NCBI GenBank assembly: GCA_964516095.1
Contig: CAZEYS010000008.1
Span: 1-37,432 of the forward strand
Origin: Hydrogenothermus sp964516095
Lineage (GTDB): Bacteria; Aquificota; Aquificia; Aquificales; Hydrogenothermaceae
Reading direction: 5' to 3'
DNA: 37,432 bases
Shown piece after piece: positions 14,530-22,883 of the stretch (position 1 is the stretch's first letter; every line of letters starts with the position of its first letter). The notes beneath the pieces were generated by a model. It was given only the letters and a program-made list of their open reading frames with translations, was not told the DNA's origin and ran no database searches. The position numbers and the translations under genes were made by a program.

Positions 14530-15383
14530 AAAAAGCATTTATTTTCACACTTTTTGTCGCTTCATTTATATTCTCCTGTGCAAAGAAAGAATTTTATCCA
14601 AAAGATATATACTATCAGGGTATAAAAGCATATCAAAAGGGAGATTATGAAACAGCAAAGGAGTATCTAAAAAAGGCTATATATAAAGCAAAAGGCATGA
14701 CCTTAGAAGATGAGATGAAAGCAAAATTTGCACTTGCCGATGCATATTTTAAATTAAAAATGTATATAGACGCTATTGTAGAGTTTGAAGAGTACATATC
14801 TCTATATCCAACAGCCCCAAACATCCCAGAAGCTTTATATAAACTATCTATCTCCTACCTTAAAATTTCCCCAGACTACGAAAGAGACCTGACTTATGCA
14901 CAGAAAGCCCTTGAAAAAGCACAGGAACTAATAATAAACTATCCAGACAGTCCATATGCTAAAAAAGCGAAAAAAATTATAACAGCTGTTAAAACAAAAG
15001 AAGCAAAACATTATAAAGCGGTGGCAGATCTTTACTATCATCTTGGTAAAAATTACTCTGCAGCATTTTACTATGATTTTCTTTTAAAGAAATACTATCC
15101 GTATATAGACGTAAAGAAAATAAAATATTTACTTGCAATTAACCTTTTAAAAGCTGAAAATCAGTATAAAGACCAGATAAAAGAGTATAAAAGAAAAATA
15201 TCGCAGCTTGATAAAAAGATAAACGCTGAAAAAGATATAGAAAAGAAAAATGTTTTATTAAATAGAAAAAAACTACTTGAAAATCAGCTTTCCACATTAG
15301 AAAAACGAATAAAAGAAAGTAATATAAGAGGGCAAAAAATACTAAAAGAGCTTTCAAAAAAATCATTGAAAATTGAAAATTAA
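14526..15383 (+). CDS. bamD: BamD-like outer-membrane assembly lipoprotein
   Basis: This 285-aa lipoprotein has a signal peptide and a lipobox-like FIFSC with lipidated Cys18. Tetratricopeptide-type repeats (about 25-185) begin DIYYQGIKAYQKGDYETA and include FEEYISLYPTAPNIPEAL, typical of BamD/YfiO. BamD partners BamA in inserting beta-barrel proteins, so a diderm envelope is implied. The C-terminal third (about 205-285) is a long Lys/Glu coiled coil that is longer than in E. coli BamD (about 245 aa). It overlaps rng by 4 nt. Confidence 0.82.
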   Translation: MKKAFIFTLFVASFIFSCAKKEFYPKDIYYQGIKAYQKGDYETAKEYLKKAIYKAKGMTLEDEMKAKFALADAYFKLKMYIDAIVEFEEYISLYPTAPNIPEALYKLSISYLKISPDYERDLTYAQKALEKAQELIINYPDSPYAKKAKKIITAVKTKEAKHYKAVADLYYHLGKNYSAAFYYDFLLKKYYPYIDVKKIKYLLAINLLKAENQYKDQIKEYKRKISQLDKKINAEKDIEKKNVLLNRKKLLENQLSTLEKRIKESNIRGQKILKELSKKSLKIEN

Positions 15384-15392
15384 AGCATAGCA

Positions 15393-15420
15393 TATAATAC
15401 TAAGACCTTTACAGCAAAGG
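15393..15420 (+). promoter_or_regulatory. Candidate rsfS -10 and leader hairpin
   Basis: TATAAT lies at 15393-15398 with no well-spaced -35. Just after the expected transcription start, CCTTT (15406-15410) can pair with AAAGG (15416-15420), the first part of the AAAGGAGG ribosome-binding site. The 5-bp stem is weak. Confidence 0.3.
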
Positions 15421-15430
15421 AGGATTTGAC

Positions 15431-15784
15431 ATAGAAACAAAAGAAAAATTGAAAAAAATATTAGACGCAATAGATAGTAAAAAAGGCAAAGATACTGTAG
15501 TTTTAGAAATTGGAAAAGTAAATCCTATTGCCGACTATATGGTAATTACATCTGGGGATGTGCCTGTTCACACCAGAGCCATTGCAGATGAAATTGTTAA
15601 AACTCTAAAAGAAAAAGGAATAGATAAAAGCCTTATAGAAGGTTATTCAGAAGGTAGATGGATAGCTATAGATTATGATGATATAATAGTTCATGTTTTT
15701 TTACCAGACTTGAGAGACTACTATCAGTTAGAATGGCTCTGGCAAGATGCACCAAAAGTGGAAATAAACCAGAGTAAAAGCTAA
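15431..15784 (+). CDS. rsfS: Ribosomal silencing factor RsfS, probable ATA start
   Basis: This RsfS/Iojap (DUF143) protein has VNPIADYMVITSGDVPVH, the EGYSEGRWIAIDYDDIIVHVF core and LPDLRDYYQLEWLW. It binds ribosomal protein uL14 and blocks subunit joining when nutrients are short. No ATG or GTG exists in frame after the stop at 15401-15403. The only standard start is a TTG at 15449, which is preceded by A-rich sequence without an RBS. GGAGG (15419-15423) lies 7 nt before an in-frame ATA at 15431, which restores the usual family N-terminus, so I start there (117 aa). From the TTG it would be 111 aa. It abuts murI. Confidence 0.85.
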   Translation: METKEKLKKILDAIDSKKGKDTVVLEIGKVNPIADYMVITSGDVPVHTRAIADEIVKTLKEKGIDKSLIEGYSEGRWIAIDYDDIIVHVFLPDLRDYYQLEWLWQDAPKVEINQSKS

Positions 15785-16561
15785 ATGCCTATAGGAATTT
15801 TCGATTCAGGAATTGGCGGATTAACAGTTTTTAAAGAAATAGAGAAAAATTTTCCATTATCAGACATATACTACATAGGGGATACTGCAAGAGTTCCCTA
15901 CGGTAATAAATCCCAGAACACTATAATAAGATATAGTATTGAGCTGGCCAGTTTTCTTATTAGAAACTTCAACATAGACACTCTGGTAGTTGCCTGCAAC
16001 ACAGCTTCTTCTTTTGCTATGGATAAGCTAAAAACATATTTGAATATACCTGTTATAGATGTTATAACTCCTGGTGTAGAAAATGCAATAAACACAACCA
16101 AAAACAAAAAAATAGGAATAATAGGCACCCAAGCTACAATAAGAAGTGGTTCGTATGTAGAAAAATTACGTCAAAAAGACAAGAATATAAAAATATTTTC
16201 AAAAGCCTGTCCTTTATTCGTACCACTAATTGAAGAAGGCAGATTAAAAGGAAAAATAACAAGATTAATAATAAAAGATTATCTTGACCCTCTTGTAGAA
16301 AAAGGTATTGACACACTAATCCTTGGATGTACCCACTATCCTCTTTTAAAAGAAGAAATACTTAATCTTTATCCAGAGCTAAATCTTGTGGACTCTTCTA
16401 ACCTAATTTCCTCTTACATTAAGGACTTTACGTATAGAGAAAAAGGACAGCGGAGAATATTTATAACAGATAACTCCCCCGCTTTTAAAACACTAAAAAA
16501 TATAATTGTTCCAGATATAGAATTTGAAACTGTAGAGCTAAACGAAATTTGTAGCCTTTAA
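15785..16561 (+). CDS. murI: Glutamate racemase
   Basis: This 258-aa cofactor-independent racemase supplies D-glutamate for peptidoglycan. Active-site elements are IGIFDSGIGGLT (Asp7), YIGDTARVPYG, VVACNTAS (Cys71) and LILGCTHYPLL (Cys182, His184); the two cysteines are the acid/base pair. The ATG follows the rsfS stop with no gap. Its 3' end meets the convergent PEBP gene after 2 nt. Confidence 0.95.
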   Translation: MPIGIFDSGIGGLTVFKEIEKNFPLSDIYYIGDTARVPYGNKSQNTIIRYSIELASFLIRNFNIDTLVVACNTASSFAMDKLKTYLNIPVIDVITPGVENAINTTKNKKIGIIGTQATIRSGSYVEKLRQKDKNIKIFSKACPLFVPLIEEGRLKGKITRLIIKDYLDPLVEKGIDTLILGCTHYPLLKEEILNLYPELNLVDSSNLISSYIKDFTYREKGQRRIFITDNSPAFKTLKNIIVPDIEFETVELNEICSL

Positions 16562-16563
16562 AG

Positions 16564-17082
16564 TTATCTTCCATATATTCCCATTAAATAGCCTTCTGCA
16601 AGAATGTGGCCTTCCATTCTTTCTTCTACAATAGGTCTATTAGCACCTGCCGGTATTCCTAAGGTTGGTATATCCAGTGCAAAAACTTTAAAGAAATATC
16701 GATGTGGTTTTCCTGGTGGAGGACAAGGGCCGCCGTATCCAACTCTTCCAAAATCGTTAATTCCTTGCTTGATGCTATCAATTTCATAAACTTTAGGCAT
16801 ATTCTCAGGTAAATGACTTATGTTAGCAGGAATATCGTATACTATCCAGTGGGTAAATAGACCAATTGGTGCATCTGGATCATCGGCTATTAAAACAAAG
16901 CTTTTAGTTCCTGCTGGTGCACCAGACCATAAAATTTCCGGAGATATATCTTCTCCATCACAGGTATACTCTACAGGTATAAATTCACCTTCTGAAAAAG
17001 CTGGACTTTTTACAATAATTCCCATTGGCTTCCCTCCTGATATGTTAAACAAAGCCAGTATAATAAAAAGAAATTTCCACAT
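16564..17082 (-). CDS. YbhB/YbcL-type PEBP (Raf kinase inhibitor-like) protein, two possible starts
   Basis: This 172-aa protein has the bacterial PEBP fold: YTCDGEDISPEI, the DDPDAPIGLFTHWIVYDIP anion-pocket motif and GPCPPPGKPHRYFFKVFALD. The function of these proteins in bacteria is unclear. From the ATG at 17082 it carries a short hydrophobic signal-like leader (residues 1-17). A second in-frame ATG at 17025, just after the leader, has a stronger RBS (GGAGGG, 6 nt upstream) than the first (AGGA, about 8 nt). Both an exported and a cytosolic form are therefore plausible. Confidence 0.88.
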   Translation of the reverse strand: MWKFLFIILALFNISGGKPMGIIVKSPAFSEGEFIPVEYTCDGEDISPEILWSGAPAGTKSFVLIADDPDAPIGLFTHWIVYDIPANISHLPENMPKVYEIDSIKQGINDFGRVGYGGPCPPPGKPHRYFFKVFALDIPTLGIPAGANRPIVEERMEGHILAEGYLMGIYGR

Positions 17083-17149
17083 ACCAAAAATCCTGACTTT
17101 TTAGTATATAATTTTAAAAATAGTGCAAAAAAAGATTGAGGCAACAAAA

Positions 17150-18433
17150 ATGAAAATAATAGACCTAAGACACAAAAACTTTATGAAAAACGAAGAAGTT
17201 CAAAAACTCATCTTAAGGAGTGAAATTGACGTTGAAAAGTATGAACCTATTGTAAGAGAAATTATAAAAAATGTAAAAGAAAAAGGTGACGAAGCTTTAA
17301 TCCAGTATACAGAAAAGTTTGACGGAGTTAAACTAACTAAAGAACAGCTAAAAATACCTTTTGAAGAGCTTGAAGAAGCATATGATTCGATAGAAGATGA
17401 CGTAAGATGGTCTTTAGAAGTTGCTGCAGAAAGAATAAGAGAATTTCATGAAGCTCAAAAGGAAAATTCATTTATTAGAGATGAAGAAGGTATTATTTTA
17501 GGACAAAAGGTTCTGCCTCTTGAGAGGGTAGGTATTTATGTTCCTGGTGGTAAGGCTGCATATCCTTCCAGTGTTTTAATGAATGCAATTCCTGCAACTG
17601 TAGCCGGAGTAAAATACATAACAATGTGTTCTCCTAACCCAAATAAGTATACTCTTGCAGCAGCTTTTATATGCGGAATTGAAGAAGTTTATAGAGTTGG
17701 TGGTGCTCAAGCAATTGCAGCAATGGCTTATGGAACAGAAACAATTGAACGGGTTGATAAAATTGTAGGACCTGGCAACATATATGTAGCTCTTGCTAAA
17801 AAGAACGTGTACGGAGTTGTAGGTATAGACTCAATAGCAGGACCATCTGAAATACTTATCATAGCAGATAAAACAGCAAATCCAAAATGGGTAGCTGCTG
17901 ACCTCCTATCTCAAGCAGAGCACGATGAAATGGCAGCTTCCATACTCATAACTGATGATGAGAACTTAGCTGAACAGGTTCATGATACTATTTACGCTGA
18001 TTTTCTTTTGAAAATGCCAAGAAGAGAAATAATAGAGAAATCTCTAAACAACTACGGAAGAATATTTATTGTGGAAAATTTAGAAAAAGCCTGCGCAGTT
18101 GCAAATTACATAGCTCCTGAACATTTGGAACTCATGGTAAAAGAACCATTTTCATATCTACATGAGATAAAAAATGCAGGTGCAATATTTTTAGGAGATT
18201 ATTCTACTGAACCTTTGGGAGATTATGTTCTTGGCCCAAACCATGTTTTACCAACATCTGGAAGTGCCAGATTTTCTTCTCCCCTTGGAGTTTATGATTT
18301 TATAAAACGCTCTTCTATCATTTATGTTGATAAAAATGGATTTGATAGAGTTGATAACGCTGCCAAAACCATAGCACAGGCAGAAGGGTTAATAGCACAC
18401 AAACTAAGTATAGAAATAAGAAAAGAAGGATAG
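17150..18433 (+). CDS. hisD: Histidinol dehydrogenase
   Basis: This 427-aa zinc enzyme catalyses the last two steps of histidine synthesis, histidinol to histidine. It shows the HisD signature region VGIYVPGGKAAYPSSVLMNAI-like (split here as VGIYVPGG and YPSSVLMN), IVGPGNIYVA, SQAEHDEMAAS with the catalytic Glu/His pair, and LGPNHVLPTSGSARF. I start at the ATG at 17150 because GAGG lies 8 nt upstream. A GTG at 17123 would add nine residues without an RBS. No other his gene is adjacent. Confidence 0.95.
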   Translation: MKIIDLRHKNFMKNEEVQKLILRSEIDVEKYEPIVREIIKNVKEKGDEALIQYTEKFDGVKLTKEQLKIPFEELEEAYDSIEDDVRWSLEVAAERIREFHEAQKENSFIRDEEGIILGQKVLPLERVGIYVPGGKAAYPSSVLMNAIPATVAGVKYITMCSPNPNKYTLAAAFICGIEEVYRVGGAQAIAAMAYGTETIERVDKIVGPGNIYVALAKKNVYGVVGIDSIAGPSEILIIADKTANPKWVAADLLSQAEHDEMAASILITDDENLAEQVHDTIYADFLLKMPRREIIEKSLNNYGRIFIVENLEKACAVANYIAPEHLELMVKEPFSYLHEIKNAGAIFLGDYSTEPLGDYVLGPNHVLPTSGSARFSSPLGVYDFIKRSSIIYVDKNGFDRVDNAAKTIAQAEGLIAHKLSIEIRKEG

Positions 18434-18919
18434 TTGCTAACTACATTTTTAAATAAACCTTTAAGTACAGTAATAAAAGTAGGGTTAATATTGGCCTTAA
18501 TAGGCCCTACTCTGTCTTTTTTTAGTCTAATACTACAGCTAAATTACCCATCTTATAAAGCCTTATTTTATGCTTTAACTACATATGTACTTGATATTGC
18601 TGTAACCTTCATATTTGGAGTTTATTTAAGTAGAACATCTTCTTTATCCTTGTATAAGAGTTTAAAAATATCATTTGTGGCTAATTATCCTGTATGGATA
18701 TGTGACATTTTCGACATATATCAGCCTTTAAGAATACTCAGTAATATAGGTATTTTGTTTGGAATTGCTTTTCTTTTCAAAAAATTGTCTGATTATAAAG
18801 ATGGAAAGTATGCTATTTTTTCAATTATAATTTATATACTGCTTTACATTTTAGATAGTATAGTTTCAGAACTAATTGCAACAAATCCCATTTTAAAAAC
18901 ATTACTGCAGGAGATATAA
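18434..18919 (+). CDS. Uncharacterised four-TM membrane protein
   Basis: This 161-aa hydrophobic protein starts at TTG directly after the hisD stop, with AAGGA inside the hisD end as RBS. Predicted helices lie at about 14-35, 44-65, 97-115 and 124-146. The overall look, including the NYPVWICDIFDIY block, recalls Yip1-like small membrane proteins, but I do not recognise the family and give no function. It is wedged between hisD and pyrE (3-nt gap) in one transcript. Confidence 0.7.
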   Translation: MLTTFLNKPLSTVIKVGLILALIGPTLSFFSLILQLNYPSYKALFYALTTYVLDIAVTFIFGVYLSRTSSLSLYKSLKISFVANYPVWICDIFDIYQPLRILSNIGILFGIAFLFKKLSDYKDGKYAIFSIIIYILLYILDSIVSELIATNPILKTLLQEI

Positions 18920-18922
18920 GAT

Positions 18923-19474
18923 ATGAATTACAGAGAAAAATTGAAAAAGTTAATCTTAGAAAGAGCTTTACAGACATCAGATAAACCTGTATTTAAATTA
19001 TCTTCAGGTAAGCTTAGCACATACTATCTGGACCTTAGAACAATAACATTAGACCCAGAAGGCGGATACATAATCGGTAACTTAATATTTGAAATGATAA
19101 AGGACAAAAATCCTGATGCTGTTGGAGGTTTAACCCTCGGAGCTGACCCGATATCATATTCAACATCATTAATTTCTTATCTAAATAAAAAACCAATAAA
19201 ACCATTTGTTGTTAGAAAAGAACCTAAAGGACATGGAACTGGTAAACAGATAGAAGGAAACGTTAAAGAAGGTGATAGGGTTTTTATAGTTGAAGATGTA
19301 GTAACAACTGCAGGCTCTTCCTTAAAAGCAGCAAAAGTTGCACAGGATGCAGGGCTAAAAGTACTTGGTATTATAGCAATTGTGGATAGAGAAGAAGGTG
19401 GAGAAGAAAATATAAAAAAAGAAGGTTTCGAATTTTACCCTATATTTAAGGTCTCAGAGCTTCTTAATAAGTAG
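18923..19474 (+). CDS. pyrE: Orotate phosphoribosyltransferase
   Basis: This 183-aa type I phosphoribosyltransferase has the PRPP-binding motif VFIVEDVVTTAGSS near residues 115-128, preceded by PFVVRKEPKGHGTGKQIEG, the flexible catalytic loop. It makes OMP from orotate in pyrimidine synthesis. GGAGA precedes the ATG. The 3' end overlaps the convergent CcsA/HemX-like gene by 11 nt. Confidence 0.95.
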   Translation: MNYREKLKKLILERALQTSDKPVFKLSSGKLSTYYLDLRTITLDPEGGYIIGNLIFEMIKDKNPDAVGGLTLGADPISYSTSLISYLNKKPIKPFVVRKEPKGHGTGKQIEGNVKEGDRVFIVEDVVTTAGSSLKAAKVAQDAGLKVLGIIAIVDREEGGEENIKKEGFEFYPIFKVSELLNK

Positions 19475-20258
19475 GATGTTTTATAAACCAGTAAGCTATC
19501 AGGGCAATAAAGCTACCTATTAATGTAAGATAAGATGCCTTACGTCCTTTTTGGCTTTTTAAAATTCTAAAATGTAGTAAAACTCCATAGAAAATCCATA
19601 AAACAGATAATGCTATTTGTTTAGAATCCCATAACCAATGTTTGCCTAAGTAAACACTTGACCATATAGAAGAAGAAATTAAAGCCAGGCTTAAGAAGAT
19701 AAAGGCAAGAACATTTGATTTATACTCAACCTCCTGTAATATCTGAAGAGAAGATGAGAACTTAGAAACGAAAAAGGAATTCAGCTTTTTCTTTTTTAAA
19801 TCTCTCTGTGTGAATAAATAAATCACAGCAGATATTGTAGCTCCAATTATAAACGCATACGCAAGTATAGAAAAAATAACATGCAAGTAAAACCAGATGT
19901 TATTGTATATCTGTTGAGATTTTTCTGTGTTTGGCAAAACAAAGGCTATTAAAAATGTGTTTATAGGAGCAAATATTGAACCAAGCTCTTTAAGTTGTTT
20001 ATACTTCAAAGAAAATCCATAGAACAAGAATGAGATAATTAGAGCTAAAAGTATAAGTAAGTTTTCTTTAGATGCTAAAGCAAAACTTTTATATGTGTAA
20101 TCAGAAATACCTACATATAAAAGCAACGATAAAAATCCAAGACCGAAGAATGAAAAACCTATTTTAAGACCTGTTTTCTTTTTAGTATATATGTATATCC
20201 AAAAGCTTATTGATGATACAAAATAAAAAACCAGAGCAACTAAAAGGACTGCTTTCAT
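19464..20258 (-). CDS. CcsA/HemX-family cytochrome c assembly membrane protein
   Basis: This 264-aa protein has about eight TM helices and the short tryptophan-rich motif GKHWLWDSKQIALSVLW (near 209-225). That is a divergent form of the WWD haem-handling motif, with Ser-Lys-Gln where CcsA has Pro-Lys-Glu. The length fits HemX/CcsA-like proteins that handle haem in system II cytochrome c biogenesis. A CcsB (ResB) partner is not in the window. It is monocistronic and divergent from comM. Confidence 0.78.
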   Translation of the reverse strand: MKAVLLVALVFYFVSSISFWIYIYTKKKTGLKIGFSFFGLGFLSLLLYVGISDYTYKSFALASKENLLILLALIISFLFYGFSLKYKQLKELGSIFAPINTFLIAFVLPNTEKSQQIYNNIWFYLHVIFSILAYAFIIGATISAVIYLFTQRDLKKKKLNSFFVSKFSSSLQILQEVEYKSNVLAFIFLSLALISSSIWSSVYLGKHWLWDSKQIALSVLWIFYGVLLHFRILKSQKGRKASYLTLIGSFIALIAYWFIKHPTY

Positions 20259-20320
20259 TTAAAACTCTCGTTTTATTATTTAGTTTTATTTATAATAATA
20301 ACAAAAAGTAGGAAAATTGT

Positions 20321-21841
20321 ATGCTTTCGATTATAAAAAGTGGAGGAATTTTAGGAGTTAAAGGATATCTGATAGATGTTGAGGTAAATTTATCAAGTGG
20401 TCTTCCACAATTCATCATAGTAGGTCTTCCTGATACGTCAGTAAAGGAGAGTAAGGAAAGAGTAAAATCTGCATTGAGTATATCAGGATTTAAAGTTCCA
20501 AGTAAAAAAATTATAATCAATCTTGCACCTGCTGATGTACCAAAACAAGGAACCTTGTACGACCTTCCAATAGCTATCGGTATACTCAAAAGCAGTAAAG
20601 TTATAGATAAAAACTTAGCTAATTATGCGTTTATAGGAGAACTTGCCTTAGATGGAAAGTTAAGAAAAATAAAGGGAGCTTTACCAATTGCTTTAGAACT
20701 TCAAAAAATTGGGATAAAAAATCTTGTGCTTCCTCAGGAAAATCAAAACGAAGCAGCTGTAGTAAAAGGGCTAAATGTTTACGGTTTTGGCCATATTAAA
20801 GAAGTTGTATCTTTTTTAAATGGAAACTTGCAAAAAACTCCCGCCAAAGTAAATGTAGATAGTATCTTCAAAGACTACACAAATTATAATTATGATTTTA
20901 GGGAAATAAAAGGACAAACAATAGCAAAAAGGGCTCTGGAAATTGCTGCAGCTGGATTTCATAATGTTCTGATGATAGGCTCTCCAGGAAGTGGAAAAAC
21001 CATGCTTGCACAAAGGTTTCCAACTATAATGCCACCTTTAACTTTTCAAGAAGCTATAGAAACAACAATAGTACACTCAGTAGCAGGTATTTTAAATGGA
21101 TATCTAATAACTCAAAGGCCGTTTAGAAAACCTCACCATACAATTTCTGATGTTGCTTTAATTGGAGGAGGAAGTTTTCCAAAACCTGGCGAAGTAAGTC
21201 TGGCTCACAACGGAGTTTTATTTTTAGATGAAATACCAGAATTTAAGAAAAATGTTCTTGAAGTGTTAAGACAGCCTTTAGAAGACAAAAAAGTCGTCAT
21301 ATCACGGGCTTCTGGGAAATTTGAATTTCCAGCAAAGTTTCAGCTGATAGCAGCAGCCAATCCTTGTCCCTGTGGATACAAGAATGACCCTTATAAAGAG
21401 TGCACATGTTCTGACGCTCAAATAAAAAGATACATAGGTAAACTTTCAGGCCCTCTTTTAGACAGGATTGATATTCTTATAAACGTTCAGCCTGTAAAAA
21501 CCAACGAACTTACAAAAAAAGAAGAAGGAGAGTCTTCAGAAAAAATAAGAGAAAGGGTTCTTAAGGCTGTGGAAATCCAAAAAGAAAGATTTAAAGAACT
21601 GCCTATAAATTTTAATTCAGAGATGGATAGTTCTTTAGTTGACAGGTTTATAAATTTAGAACCTGAAGCAGAAAATGTATTAAAAATGTATACAGATAGG
21701 TTAAAACTCACAGCTCGTTCTTTTTATAGAATTCTTAAAGTTGCACGAACAATTGCAGACCTTGACACATCGCACAAGGTAAAACAAAAGCATATATTAG
21801 AAGCTATAAACTATAAAATAAGCGAGGAAATTTTTAACTAA
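20321..21841 (+). CDS. comM: ComM/YifB-like Mg-chelatase AAA+ ATPase
   Basis: This 506-aa protein combines an N-terminal Lon-protease-like (S5-fold) domain (about 1-165), an AAA+ ATPase with Walker A GSPGSGKT (220-227) and Walker B VLFLDEIPEF (299-308), a Cys cluster in NPCPCGYKNDPYKECTC, and a C-terminal Mg_chelatase_C domain. ComM is a bidirectional helicase that extends heteroduplex during natural transformation, and this is the likely role. The stop overlaps the start of the next gene by one base. Confidence 0.92.
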   Translation: MLSIIKSGGILGVKGYLIDVEVNLSSGLPQFIIVGLPDTSVKESKERVKSALSISGFKVPSKKIIINLAPADVPKQGTLYDLPIAIGILKSSKVIDKNLANYAFIGELALDGKLRKIKGALPIALELQKIGIKNLVLPQENQNEAAVVKGLNVYGFGHIKEVVSFLNGNLQKTPAKVNVDSIFKDYTNYNYDFREIKGQTIAKRALEIAAAGFHNVLMIGSPGSGKTMLAQRFPTIMPPLTFQEAIETTIVHSVAGILNGYLITQRPFRKPHHTISDVALIGGGSFPKPGEVSLAHNGVLFLDEIPEFKKNVLEVLRQPLEDKKVVISRASGKFEFPAKFQLIAAANPCPCGYKNDPYKECTCSDAQIKRYIGKLSGPLLDRIDILINVQPVKTNELTKKEEGESSEKIRERVLKAVEIQKERFKELPINFNSEMDSSLVDRFINLEPEAENVLKMYTDRLKLTARSFYRILKVARTIADLDTSHKVKQKHILEAINYKISEEIFN

Positions 21842-22821
21842 TGCCAAGAGTAAAACATTACCTTGTAAATGATAAGTTTGATGACCCAGGTCTTGTTATA
21901 GAAGTTGAAAATTTAGGAGATTATCTATTGTTTGACGTTGGAANNNNNNNNNNTAATCTAAACAGGCATTTAATAAAAAAAATCAACAAAATCTTTATCT
22001 CCCATACCCATATGGATCATTTCATCGGATTTGATTATCTACTGAGAAACAAATTAGGAAAAAAGCAGACTGTGGAAATGTACGGAATAAGTCCACTGGT
22101 GGATAATGTGTACTGCAAACTTCAAGGTTATACGTGGAATTTAGTTGAGTTTGAGCCTCAAATTGTATTCAGAGTAAAACAGCTTAATGAAAATAGATTT
22201 GAAATTTACAACTTAGATATAAAAAGAAAATTTGCGAAAGACTTTGAAAAGGAAGAAGAGATAAAAGGAGATGTTATATACGAAAATGAATACTACCGGG
22301 TTAGATATGCAGTGTTAGACCACAAAATATGGGTTATGGGATACTCTTTCGAATACAAAGATAAACTTTTTCTAAAGAAAGAAAAGATTAAAGAACTACC
22401 GTTTAAAGGAAAAGAGATAGGAGAATTTAAAAAGTGGCTGGAAAACGAAGAGAATAAAGGTAAAAAACTAAAAATAGGAAATAAAGAACTTTCTTACGAA
22501 TATCTTAAAGAGGAATACAGTTATATTCAAAAAGGCATAAAAATTTCCTATATAACTGATGTACTTTACTCTCCAGAAAATAAGGAAAAAATAATAAATC
22601 TAGTAAAAAATTCAGACTATCTCTACTGTGAAGCAGTTTTTCTTGAAAAAGATAAAGAGCAGGCTAAAAAAGTGTACCATCTAACTACAAGACAAACTGC
22701 TCAAATAGCCACAGAAGCAAATGTAAAAAATCTTATTGTTTTTCACTTTTCAAGAAGGTATGGAAAAAATAAGGAACTTATTCTTAATGAAATAAAAAAT
22801 TACTTTGAAAGTGTTAGTTAA
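21841..22821 (+). CDS. RNase Z-like metallo-beta-lactamase-fold hydrolase, contains N gap
   Basis: This protein of about 326 aa has the metal-binding motif SHTHMDH (His55, His57, Asp59, His60), a later YAVLDH, TDVLYS, and the C-terminal YHLTTRQTAQIA and FHFSRRY blocks typical of short-form tRNase Z (3' end processing of tRNA). Ten Ns at 21944-21953 erase about four residues right after LFDVG, where the family has a Gly-rich turn. The frame continues across the gap, so the gene is probably intact. It overlaps comM by one base. Confidence 0.82.
   Translation: MPRVKHYLVNDKFDDPGLVIEVENLGDYLLFDVGXXXXNLNRHLIKKINKIFISHTHMDHFIGFDYLLRNKLGKKQTVEMYGISPLVDNVYCKLQGYTWNLVEFEPQIVFRVKQLNENRFEIYNLDIKRKFAKDFEKEEEIKGDVIYENEYYRVRYAVLDHKIWVMGYSFEYKDKLFLKKEKIKELPFKGKEIGEFKKWLENEENKGKKLKIGNKELSYEYLKEEYSYIQKGIKISYITDVLYSPENKEKIINLVKNSDYLYCEAVFLEKDKEQAKKVYHLTTRQTAQIATEANVKNLIVFHFSRRYGKNKELILNEIKNYFESVS
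21944..21953. other. Assembly gap of 10 Ns inside the RNase Z-like gene
   Basis: Ten ambiguous bases occur in the source sequence. The surrounding frame is preserved, so the true missing length is probably about ten bases or congruent with it in frame. Confidence 0.98.
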
Positions 22822-22841
22822 AACAGAAAAATCCTAAAGTT

Positions 22842-22850
22842 TGCTATAAT
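22842..22850 (+). promoter_or_regulatory. Extended -10 promoter element for hemL
   Basis: TGCTATAAT is an extended -10 with perfect hexamer, 33 nt before the hemL ATG, in the 62-nt gap after the RNase Z-like gene. No consensus -35 is visible. Confidence 0.5.
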
Positions 22851-22883
22851 TTTTTAAGTTTAATCAAAAAAAGAGGGTTTTAT

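Noticed and set aside
15426..15431. TTGACA overlapping the proposed rsfS start
   Set aside because: No -10 element follows at suitable spacing. The hexamer is explained by the RBS-to-start spacer plus the first base of the ATA.
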